Assembly (NCBI GenBank): GCA_017882615.1
Contig: JADGPD010000002.1
Location: 1 to 64,000 of the forward strand
Direction of reading: 5' to 3'
Source: Thermoleophilia bacterium
GTDB lineage: Bacteria; Actinomycetota; Thermoleophilia; Gaiellales; Gaiellaceae
DNA: 64,000 nucleotides
Shown here: piece after piece, positions 7,248-16,017 of the stretch
Numbering within the stretch: the first letter of the stretch is position 1
How the letters are laid out: each line of letters starts with the position of its first letter
Made by a program: the position numbers and the translations under genes
The notes under the pieces: model-generated
What the model was told of the DNA's origin: nothing
The model's database searches: none
What the model saw: the letters and a program-made list of their open reading frames with translations, nothing else

Positions 7248-7886
7248 GTGACTGCACTCGCCGTTGAAGACGCGCTCGCTTGGGCTCGCGAGATGATCAG
7301 CGAGCCACTGCGCAGCAGCGAGGTCGCCTATGCCGACGAGGATCGAACGACGCTGCGACTGGTATCCCGGCTCGGCACCATTGCCTACTTGAAGGTAGCC
7401 CCGGACATGGGCGGTGAGCGCGACCGACTCGCATGGGCTGCTGGGAAACTCCCCGTAGCGGAGGTCCTCGGGTTCCATCCTGGTGATGGCGTCGACTGGC
7501 TCCTCATGTCAGGATTGTCCGGCGAGCCACTCTCAAACCCCGAGCACACTGCCCAGCCAGAGCGTCTCGTCAATCGGCTCGCGGATGCACTCCATCGCGT
7601 TCACGCACTCGACCCGCATGGCTGCCCATTCGGCGATCTATCACATGGCGATGTTGTTATCCATGGCGATGCGTGCCTGCCGAACTTCCTCGCAACCGAC
7701 GACGGGCTCGCCGGCTACATCGACCTTGGTGGCCTTCGTCGCGCGTCGGTAGAGATCGATCTCGCGGCTGCCGTCTGGAGCTTGCAGTACAACCTCGGGC
7801 CGGGCTGGGGCGCACCCTTCCTCGCCGCCTACGGCTGGCCAAACGATGAGGAGACGGTCGAAGCGTTACGTCAGAGCTACGAATAG
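7248..7886 (+). CDS. Aminoglycoside phosphotransferase-like kinase, APH(3')-type
   Basis: This 212-residue protein has the kinase-fold signatures of the APH family. They are an ATP-contacting lysine (K49, AYLKV), the catalytic loop HGDACLPNFL (H139, D141, N146), the metal-binding Asp of YIDLGGL (D159) and an EIDLA motif. HGDACLPN is typical of APH(3')-like enzymes, but at 212 residues it is shorter than the usual 260 or so, and the substrate cannot be deduced. It starts at GTG 7248. It is on the plus strand between L28 and the Asp23-like gene, both minus, suggesting insertion or transfer. Confidence 0.8.
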   Translation: MTALAVEDALAWAREMISEPLRSSEVAYADEDRTTLRLVSRLGTIAYLKVAPDMGGERDRLAWAAGKLPVAEVLGFHPGDGVDWLLMSGLSGEPLSNPEHTAQPERLVNRLADALHRVHALDPHGCPFGDLSHGDVVIHGDACLPNFLATDDGLAGYIDLGGLRRASVEIDLAAAVWSLQYNLGPGWGAPFLAAYGWPNDEETVEALRQSYE

Positions 7887-7967
7887 CGGCGAAAGGCACT
7901 ACAACCGGCGATTTGAGCGCAGGAAACACCGCCGAGCCTGCGGCAGCGTCGTTCCGGTGCGGAGTTG

Positions 7968-8156
7968 CTAAGCCTTCTCGACCTTGCCCGAGCGCAAGCA
8001 GCGCGTGCAGACGTAGGCGCGGCGGGCGACTCCGCCCACCAGAATCCGCACCTTTTGCAGGTTCGGGTCGAAGCGCCGCCTGGTGGCGACCATCGAGTGG
8101 CTGCGGTTGTTTCCGAAAGCCGGACCCTTGCCGCAGACTGAGCAAACCTTGGACAT
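7968..8156 (-). CDS. rpmB: 50S ribosomal protein L28
   Basis: This 62-residue protein begins [17 protein letters not shown], with [19 protein letters not shown] and [12 protein letters not shown], the hallmark of bacterial L28. Two CXXC pairs (near residues 5-8 and 50-53) make it a zinc-ribbon form. It is separated from the methyltransferase gene by 26 bp and from the APH-like gene by about 80 bp. Confidence 0.97.
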   Translation of the reverse strand: MSKVCSVCGKGPAFGNNRSHSMVATRRRFDPNLQKVRILVGGVARRAYVCTRCLRSGKVEKA

Positions 8157-8182
8157 AGCCGCGGCAGTTTAGCTGAGTCAAC

Positions 8183-8989
8183 CTACTTGAGTGCGGTTCC
8201 CTTGAAAAACGTGTAGGAGAACGTTCCGCCCGGATCCGTCGCCTTGTACATGTCGGCGATGCCCTTGTCCCAGCTCGCCTCGTCCATCAGGCCCAGATCG
8301 AGCGCCTGCTCGCGCACCCCTTCGACCATGGCGATGAAGGTGTTCTTGGAAAAGCCTTCGACCAGGTCGGGGCGGCTGTCATCCACGTAGACGAGCCTCG
8401 GGCTGACGTGGACGGTGTGAAATCCGGCTCCGGCGAGCAGCGGATAGAGGCGGCGTCCGATCAGGGCGTCTCCGCCATGACCGGCCTGGATCTCGACCAG
8501 GCATTCGACCGTTCGCTCGGCCTCGTGCGTGGAGGGATGGCAGTACCAGGATCCATGATCGCCCTCGATCGCCGTGATCGAGCCGCATTCCTTGAGCAGA
8601 CCTCGCAGCTGACCCAGCGCCCGCTCGGGCTCGGGTAGATGCTCGAGCAAGAAGCAGACGAAAACGTGGTCGAAGCTCTGCTCGGCGAAGGGAAGATCGT
8701 AGGCGTCCGCGATCTGGAAGCTGACGTTCGTATAGCCGGCGGTCTCGGTTCGCTCGCGCGCCCGCTCGAGATGCTCGGGGGAGATGTCAACCGAGACGAT
8801 CTCGGCCTCGGGGCTCGAGGCGGCGAGGTGCACGGTCTGCGCGCCCGTGCCGCAGCCGCACTCCAACACGCGCGCTCCGGCCGGGTAGTGGGTGCCGACG
8901 TGGAGCAGCTCGGCGAGCGTGTCGGCCTGGTCGGCGAGACGGGCTGCCTCGCGCAGGGAGTAACCGTGGACGTAACCGGGGTCGCTCAT
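8183..8989 (-). CDS. Class I SAM-dependent methyltransferase
   Basis: This 268-residue protein has the SAM-binding motif I VLECGCGTGAQTVHLA (about 42-57), an acidic motif II (VSVDIS), and the ADAYDLPFAEQSFDHVF block. It resembles ubiquinone/menaquinone-type or small-molecule methyltransferases of the UbiE/TAM kind. The C-terminal GTFSYTFFKGTA is seen in trans-aconitate-like relatives. The substrate is not deducible. It lies between L28 and ribH with no overlap, so co-transcription is uncertain. Confidence 0.85.
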   Translation of the reverse strand: MSDPGYVHGYSLREAARLADQADTLAELLHVGTHYPAGARVLECGCGTGAQTVHLAASSPEAEIVSVDISPEHLERARERTETAGYTNVSFQIADAYDLPFAEQSFDHVFVCFLLEHLPEPERALGQLRGLLKECGSITAIEGDHGSWYCHPSTHEAERTVECLVEIQAGHGGDALIGRRLYPLLAGAGFHTVHVSPRLVYVDDSRPDLVEGFSKNTFIAMVEGVREQALDLGLMDEASWDKGIADMYKATDPGGTFSYTFFKGTALK

Positions 8990-9018
8990 CTACGAAAGCC
9001 TCATCGCCGCTCGGGAGG

Positions 9019-9729
9019 CTAGCCCCCCGCGACGACGCGCAGGCGACCGAAGGCGTCGGCCATCTCGAGCGCGCTCAAGACCGCCTCGGCGCCCTTGTCC
9101 AGCCGCGCCTGGGCCTGCTCGATCGTGTCCACCGTGAGAACGCCGAAGGCGACCGGCACGCCGGTTTCGATCCCGGCCAGAAGAAGACCGCTGGCCGCCT
9201 CGCTGGCGACGTATTCGAAGTGCGGCGTCTCGCCCCTGATCACACAGCCAAGCGCGACTACACAGCTGTAGCGTCGCGACTTCGAGAGCGCCATCGCCGC
9301 CAGCGGCAACTCGAAGGCGCCCGGCACCGGCATGATCGTGATCGCATCGCCGCCCACACCTAGGCGCCCGAGCTCGCTCAGGGCGCTCTCCAGCAGCCCG
9401 TTCGTGATCTCGCCGTTGAAGCGACTGACCGCGATCGCCACCGAGCGACCGACACCGGTCGGGAAGCCCTCGATCGTGCGGTAGCCGGCGGGAATGTTCA
9501 GTTCGCCGGCCGCATGCTCGCTCGGGTACTCGGGCTCGGCGCCGGGCTCAACCTGAGCGAAGGCGGGAGCGGCGTCACTCTCCGGGGCGGGCTCCTGCGG
9601 CAACTCGTTCTCCGGGCTGAGCGGAGGCCTGAGCGCCTCGTAGCCGGGCTGGCCCGGCCAAGGATTCTGATCGTGATCGAAAGGGCCCGATTGGCCCGGG
9701 TCGGGTGTCAGCGGTCCCTGTGTGCTCAC
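9019..9729 (-). CDS. ribH: 6,7-dimethyl-8-ribityllumazine synthase with an N-terminal extension
   Basis: The last 155 residues are a standard lumazine synthase: VSRFNGEITNGLLESAL, VPGAFELPLAAMAL, ALGCVIRGETPHFEYV with the catalytic His, GVPVAFGVLTVDTIEQA and DKGAEA. It condenses the pyrimidinedione amine with dihydroxybutanone phosphate. The frame from the GTG at 9729 adds about 80 residues rich in Pro, Glu and Gly before the core. That GTG overlaps the ribBA stop by 4 bp, supporting it as the start. Usual length is about 155, so the extension is unusual. Confidence 0.93.
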   Translation of the reverse strand: MSTQGPLTPDPGQSGPFDHDQNPWPGQPGYEALRPPLSPENELPQEPAPESDAAPAFAQVEPGAEPEYPSEHAAGELNIPAGYRTIEGFPTGVGRSVAIAVSRFNGEITNGLLESALSELGRLGVGGDAITIMPVPGAFELPLAAMALSKSRRYSCVVALGCVIRGETPHFEYVASEAASGLLLAGIETGVPVAFGVLTVDTIEQAQARLDKGAEAVLSALEMADAFGRLRVVAGG

Positions 9730-10994
9730 TTCTCAGCCTCCAGCTCCGTGTCGAGGTGTAGCCCTTGATGGTGCAAACGATGCCCGAGCTTATCTCGTTT
9801 GGTCGCGAGGTAGCGCTCGTTCTCGGCGTTGGGAGGAATGACGACCGGCACCTGCTCAACGATGGTCAACCCGTAGCCGGCGATATTCAGCTTGCGCGGG
9901 TTGTTGGTGAGCAGACGGATGGTCGAGAGCCCGAGATCGACGAGGATCTGGTTGCCGATTCCCCACTCCCTTTCGTCGGCGCCGAAGCCAAGCTCCAGGT
10001 TGGCCTCGACCGTGTCGTATCCCCGCTCCTGCAGTTCATAGGCCTTGAGCTTGTTGAGCAGGCCGATGCCGCGCCCCTCCTGAGACATGTAGAGAAGCAC
10101 GCCGCTTTTCTCCTCGGCGATGCGAGCGAGCGCGTAGTCGAGCTGCTCGCCGCAGTCACAGCGCAGCGAGTGGAAGGTGTCGCCGGTCAAGCATTCGGAG
10201 TGAACGCGCACGAGCACGTTCTCGGCCCCGTCCACCTCGCCCATCACGAGCGCCAGGTGATACTTGCCGGTCAGCTTCTCGCGGTAGGCGACGCAGCGGA
10301 ACTCACCGAAGGCCGTGGGCATGCGCACAACGGTCACGCGCTCGACCAGCATCTCAGTGCCGCGGCGATACTCGATCAGATCGGCGATCGAGACGAGCTT
10401 GATCCCGTGCGCCGCGCAGTACTCGACCAGGTCGGGGACGCGCGCCATGGTGCCGTCTTCCTTCATCACCTCGCAGATCACGCCCGCGGGGACCAGCCCC
10501 GCCAGCCGCGCCAGGTCAACCGCGGCCTCGGTCTGCCCGGCGCGCTCCAGCACGCCGCCGGGACGGGCTCTGAGCGGGAAGACGTGCCCCGGCCGGACGA
10601 TGTCGGCGGCGTCCTTCGAGGGGTCGATCGCGACCTGGACGGTATGCGAGCGGTCGTGCGCCGAGATTCCGGTGGTAATTCCCTCGCGGGCTTCGATCGA
10701 GACGGTGAAAGCGGTTTGATTGGGCGCCTCGTTCCGCTCGGTCATCTGCTCCAGGCCGAGCGTGTCGCAACGTTCCGGCGTAAGCGCCAGACAGATCAGC
10801 CCGCGCGCGTTGGTGGCCATGAAGTTGATCGACTCGGGGGTGGCGAACTGAGCTGCGATCGTCAGGTCGCCTTCGTTCTCGCGGTCGGCGGCGTCCACGA
10901 CGACCACGAAGCGCCCGCTGCGAATCTCTTCGATCGCCTCCTCGATCGGGGTAAAGACGATGTCCAGGCCGCTTCCGCTCGCTTCCGGTGTCAT
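9726..10994 (-). CDS. ribBA: Bifunctional dihydroxybutanone phosphate synthase / GTP cyclohydrolase II
   Basis: This 422-residue protein has an N-terminal RibB domain ([44 protein letters not shown]) and a C-terminal RibA domain. The RibA zinc site reads [22 protein letters not shown] and is followed by [13 protein letters not shown] place the start at ATG 10994, not at the longer ORF, because GGAGG lies 8 bp upstream and the ATG overlaps the ribE stop by 4 bp. It supplies both precursors of riboflavin and is coupled to ribE and ribH. Confidence 0.96.
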   Translation of the reverse strand: MTPEASGSGLDIVFTPIEEAIEEIRSGRFVVVVDAADRENEGDLTIAAQFATPESINFMATNARGLICLALTPERCDTLGLEQMTERNEAPNQTAFTVSIEAREGITTGISAHDRSHTVQVAIDPSKDAADIVRPGHVFPLRARPGGVLERAGQTEAAVDLARLAGLVPAGVICEVMKEDGTMARVPDLVEYCAAHGIKLVSIADLIEYRRGTEMLVERVTVVRMPTAFGEFRCVAYREKLTGKYHLALVMGEVDGAENVLVRVHSECLTGDTFHSLRCDCGEQLDYALARIAEEKSGVLLYMSQEGRGIGLLNKLKAYELQERGYDTVEANLELGFGADEREWGIGNQILVDLGLSTIRLLTNNPRKLNIAGYGLTIVEQVPVVIPPNAENERYLATKRDKLGHRLHHQGLHLDTELEAEK

Positions 10995-11590
10995 CTCTCC
11001 AACCTCCCGGGCAGCAGGCGCTCGACGTACTTGGCGATCACGTCGGCCTCGAGATTGACCGCGTCGCCGGGCTTTGCATCGCCGAGCGTCGTCACTTCGA
11101 GCGTGTGCGGAATCAGCGCGACGGCCAGTGCATCTTCTGTCAGCTCGGCGATGGTCAGCGACACGCCGGCGACCGTGAGCGAGCCCTTCTCGACGCAGTA
11201 GCGAATCACTTCGGGCGGAACCTCCAGCCACATGCGCACGCCCTCGCCCTCGGGCACGAGCGAGCGCACACGCCCGACCGCGTCGACGTGGCCCTGCACG
11301 TAGTGCCCACCGAGCGGCTCGCCGACACGAATCGCCGGCTCCAGGTTCGCGCCGCGTCCCGGCTCGAGCGAGCCGGCCGCGCTGCGCGAGATCGTCTCGG
11401 CGCTGAGATCGAAGGAGAGTGTCCCGTCCTGCCGGCCGACGACGGTCAGACAGCAGCCGTCAACGGCCACCGAGTCGCCGACCTCCAGCTCGGGAGCGAG
11501 CCCGGGCGCCGCGACAACGAGGCGCGCCTGCTCCCGGTCGCCTTCGAGCGAGACGACACGACCGAGCTCTCTGACAATGCCTGTGAACAC
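10991..11590 (-). CDS. ribE: Riboflavin synthase, alpha subunit
   Basis: The protein has 199 residues from GTG 11590 (MFTGIVRELGRV). It shows the twofold internal repeat of lumazine-binding domains, first with SVAVDGCCLTVV and second with GSLTVAGVSLTIAEL, plus GGHYVQGHVDAVG. It dismutates two lumazines to riboflavin. The track's longer ORF upstream is unsupported. It overlaps ribBA by 4 bp. No FMN riboswitch consensus was found in the 350 bp upstream. Confidence 0.95.
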   Translation of the reverse strand: MFTGIVRELGRVVSLEGDREQARLVVAAPGLAPELEVGDSVAVDGCCLTVVGRQDGTLSFDLSAETISRSAAGSLEPGRGANLEPAIRVGEPLGGHYVQGHVDAVGRVRSLVPEGEGVRMWLEVPPEVIRYCVEKGSLTVAGVSLTIAELTEDALAVALIPHTLEVTTLGDAKPGDAVNLEADVIAKYVERLLPGRLER

Positions 11591-11943
11591 TCCAGCAAGG
11601 CTACTAGCAGCGCGTCCCTCGGGGGAAGAGGAGCGTGCCGAGGAGGGCCGGAACGAGATCCCGCAGCTCGAGCCAAAGAAGTCGCAACTTCTGGCTTGAA
11701 TGATCGGAGACTTCGCGGCACTCTCTGGAGCTCTTCTCGAGGCGCTCGCGCCCACGCTCGCTCGGCCTATTTTTGCGCGCCGGTTCGCGTATAGAACCAA
11801 GATGGCTCGCCTTTTACGGGGCTCACCTCGTCGCTTCTGAAATTGCCGCTTGGAAAAGTAGAAAGAAATGCGGAGAGAAATATAAATGACAGTTGACATC
11901 TAGTTGATCGATGACTTGACGCTGAGTGCTAGTCCCCGGTTGA

Positions 11944-13284
11944 ATGGAGTCCATGAACGACCCGAAGAGAGAGCCGACAGAGACGCTCGGTGAGCGACTG
12001 CGGCGGCTCCGAAAAGAGCGAGGCCTCTCGCAGCAGTCGATTTCGGGCCCAGGCCTGACGACTGCACACATCTCACGCATCGAGGCGGGCCTGCGGCGCC
12101 CGTCGGTACGAGCGATTCGAGCGCTCGCAAAAAAGCTCGATGTGACTCCCGAATACCTCGAGACCGGCACGCAGCTCGGACCGCGCGGCGATCTCGAGCT
12201 ACGAATCGCCGATGCCGAGCTGGAACTGCGTATCGGCACCGCCCAACCGGAGGCGACGGTCGAGAATCTACAGAGCCTCATCTCCGAAGCCCGTGTCCTC
12301 GGCGACCCGCTGATCACGGCCCGAGCCGCGGCCGCGTTGGGTGTCGCACTGACTGCAACCTCCTCCTACGCCCAGGCCATCCCACTACTCGAGGAAGCGA
12401 CCGCTTCCGCTTCGATCACAGCCACCCTACGACCCGATGTCTTCCTCGCCCTTGCACGCGCACACAGCGCTGCTGGGAGCATCGCGACGAGCATCAGCGT
12501 GCTCGAGGCGTCGCTCGATTACGTGCGCGAGTACGCAAACGAGCACGTCGGCGCCTATATGCGCTTCGCGGTCAGCCTCAGCTACGCACTCACCGACGCC
12601 GGACGTTTCGACGAGGCGCGAGCCTCGCTCGAGAAGGCGATGGAAGAGCACGGCGACGACTGCGACAGGCGCGCTCAGGTGTCGAACTACTGGACACTGG
12701 CGCGTATCACCGCGATGTCCGGCGAGACTCCCGTCGCGCTCGACCACTTGCGACGTGCGATCGCATTGCTCGAGGCCGACGAGGACCTGCTCGCCGTGGC
12801 CAAGGCTGAAGGCGCCTACGGCCAGCTCCTCGTCATTGAAGGTCGATTCGAAGAGGCGCGCGGTCCTCTGGACAAATGCGTGCGCACCCTCGAGGGTGCC
12901 GGACGAAGCGATGACCTCGGCCTGTTCGTCACCGACCAGGCCATCTGCGCCGCCGAGCTCGGCGACGCGGACGAGGCCGAGCGACTGGCCAACAAAGCAC
13001 TCGGGCTGCTCGAGCAGAGCCCGCGTGAACAGGGCGGAGCGATTGGCGCTCTGGCTCTATCTCGTGCCATCAAGAAGGACGCGGCGGGCGCTGAGCCGCT
13101 CTTCGCGCGAGCAGTCGATCTGCTCGAACAGGACAGCCAGTTCAAGCAAGCGGGTCGGTTCTGCCGTGCCTGGGCGTCGCTGCTGGGCGATCAAGATCGT
13201 CGGGACGAAGCAACCAAGCTGGTTGCCCGGGCCGACGAGCTCGAGAAACGAGCACGCCCACACTCGCTTCGCCCGTCGAGCTGA
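11944..13284 (+). CDS. HTH (XRE-type) regulator with TPR repeats
   Basis: This 446-residue protein has an N-terminal XRE helix-turn-helix (LGERLRRLRKERGLSQQ and TTAHISRIEAGLRRPS, about residues 15-65). About 350 residues of helical TPR-like repeats follow to the C-terminus (repeated A-L-E-A patterns such as ALARAHSAAGS, RFDEARASLEKAM and DADEAERLANKAL). Such architectures sense a ligand or partner through the TPR array. ATG 11953 is an alternative start. It is divergent from ribE, and its insertion separates ribE from ribD. The target genes are unknown; the adjacent VOC fragment and beta-propeller gene are candidates. Confidence 0.85.
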   Translation: MESMNDPKREPTETLGERLRRLRKERGLSQQSISGPGLTTAHISRIEAGLRRPSVRAIRALAKKLDVTPEYLETGTQLGPRGDLELRIADAELELRIGTAQPEATVENLQSLISEARVLGDPLITARAAAALGVALTATSSYAQAIPLLEEATASASITATLRPDVFLALARAHSAAGSIATSISVLEASLDYVREYANEHVGAYMRFAVSLSYALTDAGRFDEARASLEKAMEEHGDDCDRRAQVSNYWTLARITAMSGETPVALDHLRRAIALLEADEDLLAVAKAEGAYGQLLVIEGRFEEARGPLDKCVRTLEGAGRSDDLGLFVTDQAICAAELGDADEAERLANKALGLLEQSPREQGGAIGALALSRAIKKDAAGAEPLFARAVDLLEQDSQFKQAGRFCRAWASLLGDQDRRDEATKLVARADELEKRARPHSLRPSS

Positions 13285-13407
13285 CAGACCACACCTACGA
13301 AAGCCGCCGGCGATGAGCGGGCCGCGAGATTTGAATCGCGGCTCGTCTCTCGCACGCCCCGACTCGGGAGAAACGCGGACCAGGCCAGGCTCGCCAACGT
13401 CGCACCG

Positions 13408-13776
13408 GTGCTCGGCTTCGACGCGGTGGAGCATTACGAGAACGCCGAGCCGTTCGTCGCGCTCTATCGCGACAGCGTCGAGCTGGTCGTGGTGCAGGCC
13501 GCGCGGGGCCGCGTCGAGTCGAACTACGAGCGCTACGGCGCCGGCTACGACGCCTATCTCGATCCCGAGGACATCGCCGATGTCGATCTGATCTACGAGG
13601 AGTTGTGCGAAAAGGGCGCCCGCATCGCCGCCGCTCCTGCGACGACGCCGTACGGCAGCTACGAGTTCGTTCTGGAGGACGTCGACGGCAGGCGGATCGG
13701 GATCGGGCGCGTCAAGGACGAGGGCGTCTTCTTCAAGCGCAAGCCCTCATGGTCCCGATCTAGTGGAGCTTCTTGA
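13408..13776 (+). pseudogene. VOC (glyoxalase/bleomycin-resistance) family protein, apparently 5'-truncated
   Basis: The 122-residue frame has the VOC pattern from VLGFDAVEHYENAEPFVALYRDSVELVVVQ to the C-terminal GSYEFVLEDVDGRRIGIGR. The usual first strand and helix before the LGF block (about 30 residues) are missing. The frame remains open upstream to about 13300, but it contains no start codon and no VOC-like residues. The stop overlaps the convergent beta-propeller gene. It could still be expressed from the GTG at 13408; I favour a decayed or rearranged gene. Confidence 0.55.
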
Positions 13777-14950
13777 GAATGGTGGACAGAGGCACGAAGA
13801 CGACGCGCCCGGACGCGCGCCCGCTCGGGTTGTTGTAGGCGTAGAAGAGTCCCACGGCCGCGATCTGAGCGCCCACGTAGTCCGCTCCTCCCGGCGGAGA
13901 GAAGGTCACGTCCTTCCCATCCGAGAGCCGCAGAACGTGGACTCTGAAGTCGACGTAGACCGCCAGCCCTTTCTGGAGCCCGTACAGCTGCGAGCCGCCA
14001 GGGACCGAGAACGTCTTCAGGGGCTTGCCCGAGAAGACGTTGAAGAGCTCGAGCTTGCCGCTGCGGATGGCGACGAACTGCGAGCCCTGCAGTGCAAACC
14101 CGGAGAACTTGCCGGGCTGGAGTGGGATCGATCGCACGACGGCACCGTCGGCCGAGTAGATGGTCACGCTGCCGTCGGGGAATCGGACAGCGACGTGTTT
14201 GGCGTCGACGGCGACCACGGCGGCGACCACGGCGACGGTGTTTTCGGGGGACGTGAATTTCGTCGCAGGGATTTGAACATCTGGCGCCGAGGCGATCTCG
14301 ACACCGTTGCCGCTCAAGATCCTGAGCAGCTTCTGCTGGCCGTAGAGCAGCACCGGATCGCTACCCTCAGCCGACTGGGGGCAGGTCGCTTGCGTCCAGC
14401 CCACCGGTATCTCCATGCACGCCGTCCAGCTGTTGTAGACGACAAGGTTCCCGGCGCCGAACAGGTTCCCGATGAAGTCGAACGGGCCGTAGAAGTCCTC
14501 CTTGTAGCCGTCAAGAGGATACGTACCGGTCGGCGACACGATCTCCGCCTTTTTCGCGCCAAGAACGTGACGGAATACCACGAGCTCGCGCCAGATGCCT
14601 CCGTCGGTTTGGAGCCAGAAGGTTGTGTTTCCCGCCAGCGCAAGCTGCTGAATGTCGTCGCCCGTCGACGAGTCGTTGCAGACAGGTGTTTTGAACGATG
14701 GGGAGGTCTTCTTTGTCGGGCTCCAGACGACGATTCTGTCGCAGACGCCCTCCTTCTGCGTGGTCGTTGCGACGGCGATGCGGGAGCCGTCGGCAGCGAT
14801 GAGCTTCACCGGCTGCCGTGTCCACAACACGCGGGCTGCGCCGGCCGAGGGAGACGCGGCGGCTCGAACATCGCCGTTCGAGGAAGAGGCGGCGACGAGA
14901 AGTAGACCGGCGGCGAGTAGAGCTGCAACTGCCAGCCAGGATCTCCTCAT
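13760..14950 (-). CDS. Exported beta-propeller-like protein of unknown function
   Basis: This 396-residue protein has an N-terminal signal peptide (RRSWLAVAALLAAGLLLVAASSS). Repeated blade-like segments alternate hydrophobic strands with AADG, FPDGSVTIYSADG and LSDGKDV turns, as in WD40/PQQ-like propellers. There are four cysteines in the first half that could form disulphides. No catalytic motif was found. It lies between ribD and ribE and is transcribed in the same direction, but a roughly 80-bp gap to ribD and its unrelated nature mark it as an accessory insertion. Function unknown. Confidence 0.75.
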   Translation of the reverse strand: MRRSWLAVAALLAAGLLLVAASSSNGDVRAAASPSAGAARVLWTRQPVKLIAADGSRIAVATTTQKEGVCDRIVVWSPTKKTSPSFKTPVCNDSSTGDDIQQLALAGNTTFWLQTDGGIWRELVVFRHVLGAKKAEIVSPTGTYPLDGYKEDFYGPFDFIGNLFGAGNLVVYNSWTACMEIPVGWTQATCPQSAEGSDPVLLYGQQKLLRILSGNGVEIASAPDVQIPATKFTSPENTVAVVAAVVAVDAKHVAVRFPDGSVTIYSADGAVVRSIPLQPGKFSGFALQGSQFVAIRSGKLELFNVFSGKPLKTFSVPGGSQLYGLQKGLAVYVDFRVHVLRLSDGKDVTFSPPGGADYVGAQIAAVGLFYAYNNPSGRASGRVVFVPLSTILKKLH

Positions 14951-15028
14951 GACTCGAGTATCTCACCACTTGATAAGAGGCAAGAAAGCGGAGGGCCCGC
15001 AAGGCGCCTCGATGCCCCTAAACCCGGA

Positions 15029-16003
15029 TCAGGGCTCGTGGATGTAAGCGCCGATCAGCACGTCCTCGCCGATGCGCTCGGTGCTCACGCGGGAGAGCTC
15101 GAGCGGGCGAGTCAGGTCGCCGAAAAGCTTCGGCCCGGCACCGGCCAGATAGGGCGTCACGAACATCAGCAGCTTGTCCACCAGGCCGGCCTCGACGAAG
15201 GCGGTGGCCAGCGTCGGCCCGCCCTCGAGCAAGAGCGACTGCACTCCCTCGCGCGCCAGCGCCGCCAGCTCCTCGGCGATCGGGCCGGAGCGGAGCTCGA
15301 GCTCGGACTCCTCGGGCAGCGGCCCCTTTCCGAATGCCAGGCGCCGCGGTTGGCGCTCGGCGCCGACATCGCGAGCATCGAGCCGAGGCGAATCGGCCAG
15401 GACGGTGCCCATCCCGACGGCGACCGCGTCGGAGCCGGCTCGGAGCTCGTGTACTAGCCGGCGCGACGCTTCACCTGACAGCCAGCGCGACCCGGGGAGA
15501 GTGACCCGGCCGTCCAGTGTCGCCGCCACTTTGTAGGTGACGAAGGGACGCCCGGCGGCGATCCAGGTGCGCCAGGCCTCGTTCTGCCGGCGGGCGCGAA
15601 AGGCGAGCTCGCCTTCGGCCTGTTCGACCGTGAGGCTCGCCTCGCGCAATCTGCTCAAGCCGCGTCCCGAGACCTTTGGGTTCGGGTCTTCGGCCGCGAC
15701 GACGACGCGCGCGATGCCCGCCTCGATAATCCGCTCGCAACAGGGGCCGGTGAGGCCGGTGAAGCAACAGGGCTCGAGCGTGACGATCATCATCGCCCCG
15801 CGAGCCCGTTCGCCGGCCTGCTCCAGCGCGACGATCTCGGCGTGCGGCCCGCCCGCTCGCTCGTGCCAGCCCTCCCCCACCACCGCGCCTTCTTTGACAA
15901 CCAGCGCCCCGACGACGGGGTTCGGCTGCGTCTTTCCGCGCCCGTTCTCGGCCAGCTCGAGCGCCCGCTCGATCAGTTGCTCGACGCTCAGGCTCGGGTT
16001 CAA
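15029..16003 (-). CDS. ribD: Bifunctional pyrimidine deaminase / reductase of riboflavin synthesis
   Basis: The 324-residue protein has an N-terminal deaminase domain with zinc ligands in GGPHAEIVAL and TLEPCCFTGLTGPCCERI. A C-terminal NADPH-dependent reductase domain follows (RPFVTYKVAATLDGRVT, SDAVAVGMGTVLADSPRL, LLLEGGPTLA). I keep the TTG at 16003 because AGGGCGG lies upstream in the 14-bp gap after rpe. It catalyses the second and third steps after GTP cyclohydrolase II. It is separated from ribE-ribBA-ribH by about 3.4 kb of accessory genes, which is unusual for this cluster. Confidence 0.95.
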   Translation of the reverse strand: MNPSLSVEQLIERALELAENGRGKTQPNPVVGALVVKEGAVVGEGWHERAGGPHAEIVALEQAGERARGAMMIVTLEPCCFTGLTGPCCERIIEAGIARVVVAAEDPNPKVSGRGLSRLREASLTVEQAEGELAFRARRQNEAWRTWIAAGRPFVTYKVAATLDGRVTLPGSRWLSGEASRRLVHELRAGSDAVAVGMGTVLADSPRLDARDVGAERQPRRLAFGKGPLPEESELELRSGPIAEELAALAREGVQSLLLEGGPTLATAFVEAGLVDKLLMFVTPYLAGAGPKLFGDLTRPLELSRVSTERIGEDVLIGAYIHEP

Positions 16004-16017
16004 CGTGGCACCGCCCT

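Noticed and set aside
9765-11201. A 478-residue plus-strand ORF
   Set aside because: It is antisense to ribBA and ribE; long antisense frames are common here because of GC-rich third positions.
11880-11943. TTGACA-like sequences and TTGA repeats before the HTH-TPR gene, considered as a promoter or operator
   Set aside because: No -10 element lies at a suitable distance and the repeats are too irregular to support a defined site.
11591-11943. An FMN riboswitch before ribE
   Set aside because: None of the conserved RFN blocks could be found on the minus strand.
13318-13345. A T-arm-like string (AGATTTGAATCGCGG) suggesting a tRNA 3' end or attachment site
   Set aside because: The stem next to the loop does not pair correctly, and no acceptor, anticodon or D arm can be built around it.
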